The notes: a model not told the origin generated them from the letters alone. 64,000 bases of DNA from Eudorina sp. 2006-703-Eu-15 (GCA_003117195.1 BDSI01000014.1:248001-312000); one strand, 5' to 3'. Positions 45,050 to 59,900 are shown, numbered from the stretch's first letter. Translations and numbers: made by a program.

Positions 45050-47592
45050 ATGGAGGGTGACTTCACATCCCGCAGTACCCGACCACATCAGCAGCAGCAG
45101 CAGCAGCAGGGAAGTCGCGATGGCCATGGCAGCAGCAGCAGTAGGTTTGCAAACTTTTGGGACGCCCCCATAGGTACTACTCGAAATTATCCACGCCAGG
45201 CATGGCAGGAGCACTCTTCCTGGAGCGGGCTGCCAGCAGCAAGTGCGGGAAGCCCTGCCGGCCGTGCTTTTCGCCCCTTCTCGGGTGCTGGCACCAGCCC
45301 TGGCGGCGGGGTGCTGCAGTCGTCTGCAAATGGAGTCATCAGGGGGAAGAGCTCCTGGACCTTGCGGAGCTCTCCTTACTATACCTCCTTGACATCCTTT
45401 CAAGCACGGAGCAGCACTGCAACGGAGTCTCACAGGCGTAGTCGGGGCGCTTTGGGCAGTGCACCATCCACGTCCGGTGCTGCCGGCGGGAGTCCTGCCT
45501 CGCCCCACTACATGACCCCAACTTTTTCCTACATCGCCCACACGTCAGAACCGCGTCATCAGCGACGGCAAACCGCCAGCACATTTCCATCTCCTTTCGA
45601 TGGCAGCAGCTCTCGTCATCTGCAACCGTCCCGCGTAGCTTGGGAAGCCATCAACACACCCATGCCTACTACTGCTGACATGATGGCTGTTGACAGCGGC
45701 AGCAGTCACGGAGGACAAGGCGGCAACACTCAGAAGGGCGGGGTAACCATCCAGCTTCCGCATTTGAGGAAGGGATTTGCTGTCGCAGCGTCAGCAGTGG
45801 CAGATACGCCTGCTGATGGCACGGCAGGGCAACACCGAAATGACATGACTTATTACCACCAAGGCAGGCAGGGGGCTGCCCAACAGCAGCAGCACTCACG
45901 CCTGAGAGAGCCCCGTTTGATGAGGCGAGCCCAGTTACCAAGTTTGGAAGCCAGGATGACGGGGAAAGGCGAAAGCCAGGAGGACGCCGAGCTAGCCGCC
46001 GTACAGGCTGACAAGGAGCGGGCAGAGCAGCTCTTGAAAGAGGAGGCAAAGCGTGTAAGGAACCTGGAGAGGGAGCTGGCACGCTTAATCCTGCCTGATG
46101 AGGACCATGAGAACGTGGACAAGGTAGATGGGGCTGTATGTATGCAGCGCACACATGTATATATGTGGTGTGAGAGGATGGACGCACAGTGTAATAGCTC
46201 GCTCAATCTATTTGGATCCCTAACTGACATGCATGGTAATAATGGTAATGATTCGTTGCGCCATGTATGCTTGCATGCGCCATCTACGTCGATGGTCGGT
46301 AGATACGCCATTCACATTGCTTCCTCGCCATGTGCACAGATCAAGCCTTTCAAAGGGCGGGTGCGGTGGACTACGTGCGTACATGAGCGAGGTTAGCTAG
46401 CTGCTGTCAAGTTACGCGCAGGCCTACAGCCCTCGCTCGCTCACATTATTATTGCTCTTTCGTTCATCTCATGCGTCCGTGCCAACCCGCATGTATGCGT
46501 TGCGTGCGTGCAGGCCCTGCTCGTCACCTTCCCAGGGAGCAGGTGCGTGGACCAGCTGCCGGACGCCATTCAGACGCTGCTGGACGGCATGCCGCGCAGC
46601 ATCGCCACTGCACCCATGCGGCTGCTGCGGATTGACACGGTGATGCGGTAAGTATGGCTGCGCTGCTTGATTGGTCTGTCGTTCACTGTAGCTCCACGTA
46701 ACGAAATGAAGTGTAGAGCGGAGGGCGGGATAACATGCATCTATCTGGGGAACGTTTGTGCGTTCGTTCGTTTGTTCGTAACGGACGGAGTCGTTGTAAG
46801 TGGCGCCTCCGGCGCGGTTTCGGAGCGGCTTCTGCCGGGAGCGGAAGATTCACCGTACCTCCACGTAGCGAGGTGATCTGAACGCTCCCCGCCGTGGCAG
46901 AACGGTCCTAATCGTAGCCCAGCAGGTCTCAGTCACGGGCCCTGGATCACAACGCCTGTAGCCGTTTCACCCTGGCATGACCGGGAGTGTGCGAGCACGG
47001 CCGAAGGAGTGCCGTAGGAGGCCACCACAACCTCTTATTAGTGACCACGGCCTTAGCCAAATGTCTTTTAGCTGAAGATTTTCAGCCTGACCGAGGGTGC
47101 GAGAGCACGCCCGAGGAAATGCCGTGCGTAGCCGAACGGTCACAGCTGTAGCGGAAGGGTCCCAGCCATGCCAGAACAGTGGGTTGGTAGGAAAGCATAC
47201 ATAGAGTGTGATCATGCCCAAGGCCTTGCCGTCGAAGGAACATCAACGCTCGCACCTTCAATCAGAACGAACCCTTTGTGATCACGGTCGTTGTCGAATG
47301 GCACCAGCATGACTGAGGGTGCATGGGTGCAGGGTAGCACGCCCGAGGGAGAGCTGTACCTGAACGGTCGTCCCTGCCCTTAAACATATGTATGTGACAT
47401 ACGCGCACACCCATCGATTGTCTTGCAGCAGCCCCTGCCTGGCTGGCCAGTAGTGTATGTAGTCAGTGCGTACCTTAGCTTCAGGGCTGGCTACTTCAAT
47501 CATTTACTTAAGTACGTAATACACACACACATAATTGTGTGTATGTGTATATATTTTTGCGGGTTTCTTCTTTAAACACACCCACAGTTATC

Positions 47593-47632
<40 letters not shown>

Positions 47633-47943
47633 GCGGGCGGGCGGGTTGCACTTCTAAACACACACATTTTGCTTGCAGGTGGGTACATTGCGATAACAAC
47701 GCGAGGATCGCACGCACGCACAGCATTGTGGTGTGAGTCCGCGTGGCCAAGGCAGCCGACCCGCACCAGCTGGTAGTATTCCGAGCGCGCAAAAGCGTGC
47801 CAAAAACCAACAGCGCTCTTCCGACACCGCAGCCTTCTTTTCCTTTTAGGGCTCGGGCAATGGGTATACTATATGCGCAAACGGGCAAACTATCGGGCGC
47901 CGATCGGCCCCTCGCATATCACGCACACCTGTTCTGCCTGCCT

Positions 47944-47995
<52 letters not shown>

Positions 47996-50900
47996 AGGGA
48001 TGAGGGACAGGACCGGGGAGGCCGCGAGTCAGGCTCGGCGTCGGGGCTGACCGGATCGTGGGTTTGCGGGCTGTGAATGGGGAGCTTCGGGTGCGATGGG
48101 TGGGTGGAATCCCCGAGCCTTGTAGGCGATGGCCGTCACGGGTCAGGTCAACGCGCTAGGGTTTTTGCTGGCCTGTGCTGCCGATAGGTTGCCAAAGCTC
48201 AGCCAGTGAGCCCTATCTGTCGTGAACCTGCCCCTCGGCGGCCTGCCGCGTCTGGGCAGGGCTCCTAGGATGGATAGCGTGGACGTGCACGCCCCAGAGC
48301 TGCCTCTCTGACAGCCACCGAGGGCCTGAACCAGCCACCAGCGGGGTACGCGGCTGCTAGGAGATGGACTGCTTAAGAGCTAGGCGTAGGACTCCCTGCT
48401 AAGAGCCGGAATACCGGCTCGGGCGTCGCCCAGTTTATGTGCCTGGCGGGAACCCCCATGAGGGGACACCCCAGGTGCTGCAAGGAAATGAGGGAGGGCG
48501 GCAATGCCAGGCCCACGAGGCACTGGCGCTGCACGGGGCCCAGCCGAAGACGAGACGGCATGGCTGAGGCCTTTGTTTTCGTAGAGATACCGCGGTGCGT
48601 TCCAGGCCGCGCGAGTGCTCTAGGTCGAGCAAGGGGGGATGCGGCCCCTCACGCCCCTCTCCCTCCCCCGCAAAGGGAGGAGAGTGCTTCGGCGGTCTTT
48701 CCGTTAGGGCTGGGTTGGCAGCCCTTGGCCAGCGTCAGGCCCGGTCAGATATGTAACAACCACACACACACACACACACAAACACGCACATGAGACTATG
48801 ATACATACCGCGCCAGCAGGTGGTCGAGTATCAAGGTGTACGAGGAGGTCACGGCGAAGGAGTGTGTGGATGTGCCGTACTCGCGCGTCAGCGACCAGCT
48901 GTGGGCCATCACGGCGGTGCTGAGCTGGCGGTGGGGCGCTCCGAAGCCGGCTCAGTACACGCGGGGATTCAGTCCTATGGCAGAGCCGCAGTTCAAGGAG
49001 TTCAAATTGGTGCTGCAGCAGGCCCAGCAGGAGGGCCTGGTCTTCGTCTGGGTACGTAAGCAATCAGAATCAATGGCCTGCTGGCCATTGTCGCCTGGGC
49101 GGAGTCATGGAGATGGAGTCATAAAAGAGGGGTGCGCAAGGCAGATTGACCTGGGACGTTGTCTGTCAGTGGATGCATGTGGTGATGGAAAGGCGTGGGC
49201 GTTAGTTGCATGTCGGGGCCGAGGAACTTTAAACAGCCCGCACATGCTTCTGGATCGGATGCTTGATTGATGAAGAATGATCTTCCACCAGCGAGGAATA
49301 GCTTGCTAGTGTACATATTAGTACGGGCGCTCCTTTATTCATGCAGCAATAAAGGGGGCATTTTTAGCATTTTGGCAGCTCCCCTGGTGGTGCGACAGTG
49401 CATACAGGGGTGACTACGCCACCGTAAACCCTATTAAAGACGCGCGCAAGGTCTCCCCGTTGCAGCGCTGTATAGTCTCACCTTGCCTCACCCCCCCCTT
49501 GGCGCCATATTTACTCCACGTGAATCTTTGCGTGCGTGCGCAGCGCAATATATTATTATTGATTGTAAATACCACTATTACTGTAACAATATATATAATA
49601 TTATTTCATTTACAAGATTAACAACAGTTGGTAATAATATTAATATTCTGTTTATGTTTTACGTCTTTAACATTTATTGCAACCGTTGCAAGATGGGACT
49701 GCACGGGTGGGTTTGGAAGCGCATCAGGTGTGATATGTACGTTGTTCCAGCCAAAACTGCGTGCGTTTGTCTGGCAGGTGGCGGGCTTTGAAACCACACA
49801 GCAGCGTACGTATTCCGTGGCTACTGCCGGGACTCTACCTATCCCGTAAACCGCGGCTGTGTGCTCCTTCTTGCCTCGCGCAGATTGATTGGAGCTGCGT
49901 CCCGCAGTACAGCGCCCCCTCCATGGTGGAGGTGCTGCGCAGCAAGGCGTTCTATGCACGTGCTCGGGCCATGATCGTCATCCCCACCTTCACTAGCATG
50001 GTGCGTGCTTATTATCTAGGTAGTCATCAAAGAATGTGTTGTTATTAATTTGAGGTTTGGCCATGGTTGCAGTATGTAGAGATTCCAAGCAAGGGCGCGC
50101 GTGCTTGCTTATAAACTACGACGTCCATACGTACGTCATACCGCCTGATATGCCAAGCAGTAGTGAGTTCACCGCATGCCCCGCCGCCCTTGCTTCCTCA
50201 TCAGTCGTTCGCGCGGAATGGTATGCATGGCTGTATGTCCGTCCTACCTGCTGACTGCTCTCGTCACCCGCCTGCCCGCCGCAATCGCCAGCGGCCAATT
50301 CGCCCGATGATTATGCATCCATACATATATATGCGCTGTATGCGTGCGTGCGTGCTGCTTCATGGCCGCAGTTGGACGGGTTTGCCCGGGTCGTGAAGCC
50401 GCTGCTGGGGAAGGTGCGGCGCATGCTGCTGGCCCGCTGCCAGCAGGACACGTCGTCGGCATCAGCAGCAGGCGACTCCCATGCGGCCGCGGCGGCGGCG
50501 GTGCTTAAGCGCATGCTGCGGCGGGAGGTGGTGGGCGGCAGGGAGTACTTCTGCCGGGTGTGGACACTGGCGGAGCGCATGGCACGATACGGACGGTGAG
50601 TGCTACGTACGTACGGAGCGTACGGAGCGAGGCGCGTTTATTAGTGTACGTACGTCTAAACTTTGCTCTTTGCACTCATGCCCGATCAGCAACAGTCAGG
50701 TAATAACAACAGCATTACCAATAAAATATAAATAATGAAAAAAATGATTACAATGGAAAACATAAGTGCGTGATACAATAGTAATGATGATAATAATAAC
50801 AGCACCAGTACAATTATAACCCGTCAACTATATATAATATAACAACAATAATTGTAATCACTATAATAGATACGCTGGGCAGGCGCGCCCTAGCGTGATC

Positions 50901-53900
50901 AAAGGGGCAGGGACGGTGAGGCTCACTGAGGTTATACTGCGCCGCTTCCGCCGACCGGGAGCCCTGTCAGCCAGCAGGTAGATACGCTCGCACGTATGTC
51001 TTCAACTTCTGGTTGCTGCTGGGGCACTCGCGCCACCCCCCGCGCACAGGTCTGAGCAGCTGTGCAACTGGATGTCGCTCGAGGTGTGGCTGGGCATGCT
51101 GGTGGACGCACTGCTGCGGAGCACCGAAGACCCGGCGGCCAGCCAGATTTACCGGAAGATCCTGGTGCGTACGAATGCAAAGCAAGCGAGCGGCGGGCGT
51201 TTGTTGCAGCGCGAAGACATGCAGGCCCGGGTTTGAGCGAGTAGGTTATGTATGTGTCTTGGGAGCGGCGAGGGACCCGCCCGCGCTCAGATGAAAGCCG
51301 ATGTATCTATATAGCCGCGGCGGGTATTTTTGTATACACGCACGGTCGGTCCGTGCGTGTTGCACACAACCGTGAAGACACGCACTGAGAAGACACAGCC
51401 TACAAAATCCGTCACCGACGCGACCCTGCCTACCTGCGTGTGTGACCACGCGGATATACACAGGGCCGCGGCATCAGTGAGCACTTGCAGGCAGCATTGC
51501 AGCCGCTGGCTGAGTCTCTGGAGCTGGGCAGCCTGCACACCGTGGAGGGCCGGCTGGAGGTGCAGCTTGCGCAGCTATTTGAGGAGGCCGTTGGCGTATG
51601 GAGGTCCACTAGCTACCTGTGCGAGGCGCCCACCAGGGCATGGTTGCTGGTACGTGATTGTGTACGGAGTGTGGGAAATGTGTACGGAGTTTGCGACACC
51701 CGATCATCAAGGCATGCATGGATGGATGGATGGATGGACGCATGGATGGATGGATGGATGGATGCACCATGCATTGATGATGACGGTGGTGTAGCTAGGC
51801 AGGGGTGCAGTGGGGCCCTTGGTAGCTCCTCCATCGCTTGGGCTGCTGCGTGCGTGTTATTAGTTGTGGGTATTGATTGTGTGATGAGCAGCACGCACGG
51901 CGGGATAGGACCGCGAACGAGCGAGGAGTAATCCCGAACCGCCGGGTTGGTTGGCTCATCGCTGCACGCACAAGATACACGAGAACTGACATTGCTTCCG
52001 ATGCGGCGGCAGCGATGATGGGTCCCAGCGGCACCCAAGTCACTCCAGCATTAACGCTGCTGCCTTTCTTTTTCTGCTATCTTTCACTGCCATCTAGGAG
52101 TACCTGCTGGAGCTTGACACGGGCGTGTACCAAGCATGGGCGCCCGCTGATCGGCTCTGGGCCGTGTACTCGTACTTCGCCTGGAAGGTATTCACGGCGG
52201 GACAAGTTAGGGGGGCCCCCACAGCCGCTCAACTGAGCTGGCGCCTCCCCGCCTTCTCGAGAAAGGGCGAGCGGATAGAGCTAGGGACCTGCGGCTCTCG
52301 GCTAGCTGCTTTGGAGGCGGCAGATTGCGATTGAGGCCCCTGGCACCTCTCTATCTTCCGCTGTCCGCGGGAATGAAAATATGAAATGGAAAGAGCTAAG
52401 AAGGCTTTTCCATCCGTTGGCGCTCGGCAGCAGTCCTTCGGCCAGCGCTAGGCTCGGTCGGTAAGGCACTTGTAACGACATTCCGTACGCCGGTACGGCA
52501 GAGCCGTACAGAAGCCCAAAACAAAGGTATCACATATGGTTCTTTTTGATAAGTAAGGCTTTGATTACGTCACACACGCGCACACACACACCCCGTTCAG
52601 TTCTCTTTTACACACACGCCGCTTTTCTCGCGACGCAGTCATCCTTACGACCACATACCCACTTCCGCACTACCCTTCACGTATGTACGTATGCGACCAC
52701 ATACGTCGCACGCGTGTCTATCTGTACTGCCCTGCAACCCAAGGACGCCGACCGAACGGATGCGGGACTGCTTGCGGCCCTCAAGGACCTGGTGCGCATC
52801 ATGGGCGGCAGCCTGGAGCAGCTGGCCACCGCGGCGGTGCGGCTGGGGCTGGGCGAGCTCCTCCTGGAGAGTGCCAGCAGTGCCATGCTTCAGCAGGCCG
52901 AGCAGGAGGCTAGGCAACAGGAGCTGTGGCGGCAGGAGGTGGAGAAGCAGAAGCTCCAGGAAGCGGTGCTGAAGGCGATTGTGGATGAGGCGGAGCGCAA
53001 GAAGGAGCGGCAGCAGGAAGCCGAAAAGCGCCAGCTCCAAGAGCACAAAATTACGAGGGCGCTTGGGGCTGCGGATGCAAAGGAGGCGCAGCAGCAGCAG
53101 CAGGCTGGCCGCTCACCAAAGAATTTATCAAAGCCGTGGGCGTTGGTCCCAAAGCGTGGTGTTGCGGCGCCGGTAGACGCGCTGAGCAAGCTGGAACAAG
53201 AGGCAAAAAACCAGAAGCTGCTGGAGGCCGTGGAGGGCGGGGACATGAAGAACCTGGTGGCAATCCTTGCGAGGGGCGCAGACGTCAACACCTCGTACCC
53301 GGTAAAACGATGGGCCCATATGACTGGGTCGGGGCACGCAAGATACGCATGGGTAGCAAGCGCTGGTGCGAGTAGTATGTATTATTAATTGCACGTGGAC
53401 CGCTAGCTTAGCGATACATACATGCTGGGGTGGGCTGGGGGATCCAGCCCCTTGGCAGCTGTGTACGGCTAGGTGCGGCAGGACCGAGTGTCGCTCGGGC
53501 TAGTCGGGCTTCGTTAGTTCCTTGGTGGCCCGCACTTGCTGATGTTAGCTCCCCCTGGCCTGCACCGCTGACCCTACCTTTGACATGTGGCAGCATGCCG
53601 AGCCTCGCTTATCTCTGTCTATCTCGTGCACTCGCGCGCGAGCGCCGACCCGATCCGACCGTACTCTGGCCGAAAATGGTGCATGTCCCCTCAGTGACCA
53701 TCAGGGCCGGTCGCTCGGTTCCTCTTCATTCGTGCCCCATCCTCGTCATTCGTTCCCGCCCCATCGCCGTGCATACATAATAACCGAGCGAGCAGAAATG
53801 TCCATCATCGTCAAACCCCATCTACGTTCTACTACCCCACATACACTCCGCTAGCTACCTACCTGCGCACGCTATCTATCCGCGTTCGACTTGCAGGATG

Positions 53901-56900
53901 GCTGGACGCCGCTGCTGCTGGCCATCCTGCAGAGCCGCACCAGCACTGTGCGTGTGCTGCTCAAGGCGGGAGCCAACACGGAATTGCCAACACCAGGGGG
54001 CTTGGCGCCCCTGATCCTGGCGGTCGAAGAAAACGAAGAAAGGGCTGTAAAGGCGAGTATTCTAGTACTCTAGGTATTCACCAAGCCTTCACCTATCCAC
54101 CCAAGCAATGTGGCATGCAAGGTTGACCTACCACTAGCTACTAAGCTACCACCTACCATCCGTCGTGCGTGCGTGGACGTGCCTCATCAGGCGCTGCTCG
54201 AGGCGGACGCGGACACTGCTGCCACCAACAGCCAAGGATGCACCGCCCTTCACATGTGAGTGATTCGCCCTATGACATTGTCTAGGCGGGACCAGGTAAC
54301 CCTGGGTACGTGCTTGCTTATTACTTGGGCTTACCTTCGTACCAAGGCACGTAGCAAGGAGACTAGGGAGACAGCGCTACCGACCCTGCTGGCTGGGTAC
54401 GTAGTGGGTAACAGGCTGGTGCCGCGCGATAGCTAGGGTGACGCACGGTGCGGGTAATAGCCGGGGACGTCTGTATGCGCCCACCAGCCGTGCGTGATCC
54501 TTGCTCGGCCCCTGGATGGAATGCCCCAACAGATCTTGAGGGAGGTAGCTTGTGCAGGCAGACACAAACCGCTCTACATATGCAGGCAATGCTGGCACTG
54601 CAGACAAGCACTGCTTGATTGTGTCGGCACCATTGCCTGGCCATCATTGGTTTCCTGCTGATTTCCTCGGCGCTGGTTGCTGCTCTGAACCCCTGCGCCC
54701 AACCCTGCTGCCCATCCACATCAGTGCCGCATGGAAGGGGCTGGTCGACAGCGTGCTTGCGCTCATCCGAGCAGGCGCGGACAAGGAGGCGGTTAACAAG
54801 GCAAGGAGCGAACGAAGCAAGGACACAGCAGTAGTGTTGCCGCGCCGCCTACCTGCAGAATGCGTCTGTGGCTGCAGGAATTGTGTTGGGATGTAATACT
54901 ACTCTATTTTGAGCATGGACAGGATAGCTTAGGGGTAGCATGTATGTATGTACGAGGCGGCCGGTTGCAGATGTCACCCCACAGCTGCATACGCATGTCT
55001 GTACGCACGTAGCCCCCACGTGGCCAACCACGGTACCTAGCTAACTGCATGCGCGGCGCACGCCCCTAAAATTGACATCTGTATGCATTCGCGTGCTTCC
55101 TCTAAAATGTGAAGACATTCCGCAGGGCGCGCCACAATAGTGGTTGTCAAGCACAGCTGACATTATATAACCCCGCCTTTTGACACGATGATAAATAGTT
55201 AGTCTCCTTCCAAAACAAAATATGCGGCCGGCGGTGTATGTGTGCGTGCGGTATGTAATTGGCAGTTAATCGGTACCAACCCCCGCACGCACCCCATCGC
55301 GACGGGACGAACTGCAGGACGGCCGGACGCCGCTGCACCTGGCTGCGGAGAAGGGCCACGCCCAAGTGGTCCAGGCCCTACTCGACAGCGGCGCAAACAA
55401 GGACGCTGCTGATGCGGTACGTAAAAACGAACGAAGGCGCAACAGTAGCAGGTCTGTCACTAACGAGCGCGCTCGCTCACTCCATCCACAAGCGATTGTT
55501 GTTTTAGGTTTTACGCTTGGGCGGGCGCCTTGATTCGTTGATTTACATACTTTATGGCATGTTCGTTTGTGTTTTTACATTTATCTCAACACTGGCGCGG
55601 ATCCCGCCGATGATGTACATATGGGTGGCTGTGTATGCACCTATGTACGCGTGCGTTGTGCGTGCGTGGTGGTTCGTAGGGCGGTAGCACTCCGCTGCAA
55701 ATGGCCGCTGCAGCAGGACACCTTGAAGCGGCGGAGGCTCTCGTGGCGGCTGCTGGTGGCTTGAGCGGCAGCACCGACGACGACAGCATTGCTCACCAGG
55801 CCACTGCCCAGGTACGTATGTACGCACTTGCTGTACATACAGCATGTAACGTGCACGCGCATGTACGCGCATTTAAGGTGTCGATACATGCGGTATCGAT
55901 ACATTTAAGCACAAGTCGGCAGTGCGCGCGGTGCACAGCACGCAGCTGCTGCACGCCGTGTCAGATCTGGAGCTTCAAGCAAGCAAGCGGCCTGGAGTAC
56001 ATGTTTGTGTGTGCGTATGCGTGCACCGTGTTCGTAATGTGTGTGCACTCACATATGTCATGGTCGGTGCGCAATCAATCAAGATACATACAAGTGCCGC
56101 CCAATCAAGGCGTGACGGCAGGTTCATTCGTGTTCGTGCACGATGGCAGCAGCAGGTTCTGCAAAAGCTGGAGGCCATGCGGCAGGTTAAGCAGGCGGAG
56201 GAGGAGGACGAGGAGCGCAGGCGCCAGGAGGCCGCTGAGGCGGAGGCGGACGCTCGGCAGGCAGCGGAGGCAGCGAAGGCAGCCGGGGCTTCACTGCTGA
56301 GTGCTGCGGCGGCAGGAGACGTGTCGGAGGCGCGGCGGCTGTTGGAGGCAGGCGCTGTCGTGGACGCGCGCGACAAGGTACGTACATATGTAGGCGGCAG
56401 CTAATAACATGCATGTATGCAATCAATCCAAGTAAGCAGGCAACGTGCCAGCAGGCATACGCACGAACACAACACTTTTGCATGTCTGCGGAGCGCCCGA
56501 ATAGTCGTCAGCAGCAGGGCGGGAGGCTGGCAGGCTGCGTGCTTGCAGGGGACGGCGGTTAATACTGAAAGGTGGGTGGCTGGGCGGGGGGTGAGCGCAT
56601 GCAGATAGCAGCCGTGCGGGTAGGTAGGTCGAATGTATACACGCACCGCCGCTACCTAGCTAACTAGCTATCTGCTGCGTGTGGGCCTTCACGCAGGACA
56701 ATTAACGTTTTTCTGTATGCCATTATTTCATGCTGCTGTTGAGTGCGTGAGGCTCGTGTTGCTTCATGCACATTGTCAAGTGGTACGCAAAAAAGGAAAC
56801 CCACACGAACCAAAGCAGTAATCTATCACGTTCCATTTGCATGTGTCTGTGGATGGGGGCAACAGGATGGCTGCACGCCGCTGGGACTGGCGGCTACCGT

Positions 56901-59900
56901 TGAAGTGGCGGAGGCCCTGCTGAAAGCAGCAGCGGATTACGAGGCCGCAGACAAGGTAGGTCGATCGATGTGAATTACTTTGATTACGCTGCTGCGAAGT
57001 GTAACGAGTACTGTGAGCCAATGCTTCCTGCAATCTCTGCTCATGCGTGATAAGGCACCTTGGGCTCAGTGACTCCATCCGGCAGGTATGTGCTGCAGCT
57101 CGCGAATACATATATATGTATATATATATTGTATAAAACACTCATTATTACTCGTGATGAATGCGTGTTCCCCACCTGCAGGCTAAGCGGCGGCCGGACA
57201 AAGTGGCTGAGTCGCGGGGCAACGTGGAGGTTGCAGACACCATACGTCGCTGGCGCAAGGCTCACAACCCGGTCGCCCTGACGGTGAGGCGCTCTGTGCG
57301 TGGGTGGCGTTGGCGTGTGCTAGCGCATTTAATACTTTCAGCAGAGGCGATGCGATGATTCATCAGGTGCTGTATGTGCTCGAGGGCACAGCAGATAACG
57401 GCGCGCCGGTTCATGCGCATGAACCCCCAGGGCGGAACCCCCAGGGCGGAACCCCCAGGGCGGAACCCCCAGAAGTGGATAAAGCCAAGCACAGGCTTCG
57501 TGTTACATTTCACCCAGCGCAGTGAGTAAAATGACAGCTGCGTGCATTGTCCTCGAAAAGAAAACCAGCTCCTCATCCCCATAGAATGATATACCTGATA
57601 GCCTCCACCAACACTAACGAGTACATACACTCCTGTTGTTGCTAGACGTCAACATTAGGCATCATACCTTCTGCACTGTGGGTAACAGCGTTGGACACCG
57701 CCCAAACAGCCACTTACAGCCTGTCACAGCCAAGTTATCGCGACCGTCACTGACATTGCTGGGAACTGTCAGAGCCCAGACGGTGTCTATTCAACAGCCA
57801 ATAACTGGGGCGCAAATGTTGGCTAAGGCTGTCAGGCTAACATTTCCTGACAGGCAAGCCTGTCAGACCCCCTATGAGTTGGTAGGGTGCGCTGACTACT
57901 CCCAACTAAAGACGGAAACTGATTTTGCTCGCTCCGTCGTGCGGTGCGCGTGGGCGGGCGGGCGTGACATTGCTTCATGCGGGTTGCGCATACAGCGAGC
58001 GAGCGTGCAAGTGTGCGTGTGTGCGCTTCTCCTGTATGCTGTTGGCCGTCATCATTATTCCACGCAGGATGATGACGCCGCCAAGCTCCGCGACATGTTC
58101 GCGGTAAGGCTGAAGCTACGACCTCAGCTGTGTGACGCCGACGTAGAGCTGCTACTGCAACGCGCCGAGGGGACGTCGTGGCGGCTGCAGAAGGTGGAGG
58201 GCTGGATCAAATCAGCGCAGAGCCGGCGACAACGGGTTCTTTGTCTTGTGGGCGACACTGGCGAGGGCAAAAGCTCTGTCGCAGCGGCACTTCTCGGGCC
58301 AGGCAGCAGCGTTGCAAAGCACATCATCGGCTATCACTTCGTGAGGGTAGGTGTTGTAGGTGTTCGTGTTGCGCGCGCCACCAGTTCGTTGCTTGCTGCA
58401 ACAGTATACGTAAGTCCTAATCATTGATCCTGCACAGCAGCATCTTGGGAAGCCATTGGCCGCGCCGTGATACACTCCCCTTCCGGGTTTCAGCGCAGTG
58501 ATTTTATTTGGTTTCCCCTTAGCTTACCCCTGGTTTCCCCTGACTTACGGGCTATTTGGAGCGCAATGTGTACTTAATAGTTTCTTATTGTACCCCAACA
58601 GGCGAACGACAAGAGGCGGCTGGACCCGGTAGAAGTCGTCCACTCACTCGCGTTCCAAGCTGCTATGAAGTACGTTGGCAGTGCCCATGGGCAAGCGGCC
58701 GCCGCATATACCGCATACTGGACACAAGTAACCCGGCAGCCGCATTGTAGGATTACGTGTATCGTTGCATTGGTGGGTGGCTGGAAGGTACAGGTCGCAC
58801 AGCAAAATACTCGCGCTGCAACAGTTGGGCATACCTCTCTACCCCTCCCTCATTATTCTTTAGTGCGTGTTCGATTCTCCCCCATGTAGTCGCTTATTTG
58901 ATGGCTGCTGGATGGCGCTGTTGCTATGCTACACAGGAACCCGGATCATCGCCGTACGCTCCTTAACCCACCTCAGAAGAGATCCTGGACGACCGTTTCT
59001 GATCTCTCAACCCCGGTGTCAGCAGCACTCGAGAACGCGTTTCCTGAACATCGGTACAGGGACGGCGTGCTGCTGTTGGACGGGTTGGACGAGGCGGACC
59101 CACCGCCGCTACCAAGCGCTGGTGCTGATGCCAGCAGCAGTGAGCAGCGGCGGCTTGGCGCTTCATCAGGCGAAGGAATGGCGGCCAGCAATGGAAGCGC
59201 AGCAAATGGAGGAGCAGCGGGTGCCCTGGTCCCGACCACAGGCGGCAACCGCATCCTGCAGTTGCTGCTGAACGAGCTCTGTGATCAGCTGCGGAGCCGC
59301 ATCATTGTCACGGCGCACCCTGGTACAGCTTTCGGTCGCTTGGTGCCCGCCCTGACAGCCAAATACGGCAAGGGTGCAGTGCTGGTGATAAGAATCCAGG
59401 ATCTGCTGCCGGCTGACAGGGAAGGCACAGCAGGCGCGGACGGCAGTGGCGAGGGCGGCTCACTGTTGCTGTACCGCGCCATCCGCCCACTGGCAGAGAA
59501 GGTGCTGCAGAAGAGCGGCAGGTCATTCACGCCGCCGTCATCACACCCCCACACCCCAGGGATAGCCGACGTGTACGGCTTGTACGACGAGCTGCTGCGT
59601 GTGTCGTGGGACTGTGCGGCAGCAAACGGTACACAGCGGCAGCTGGGCGACCTGCTGTCCGTCGTGCTGGCGGCGCAGGAGCCGCTCGCCCTGGGCTTTC
59701 TGCAGCAGCTGGGGCTGGTGGAAGTGATGCCGCTGCTGCCGGGCTATGGCGTAGTGGCTGTGACGCAGGAAGAGCGGCTTCAGGTGCACACCAGCATGCT
59801 GGAATGGCTGGCTGCTGGCGCGGCCGAGGGTGTGATGATGCTGCAGCAGCAGCCACCGTCAGTAGTGGTAGGCGCTGCTGCTGTCGCAGGAGTGGTGTCG

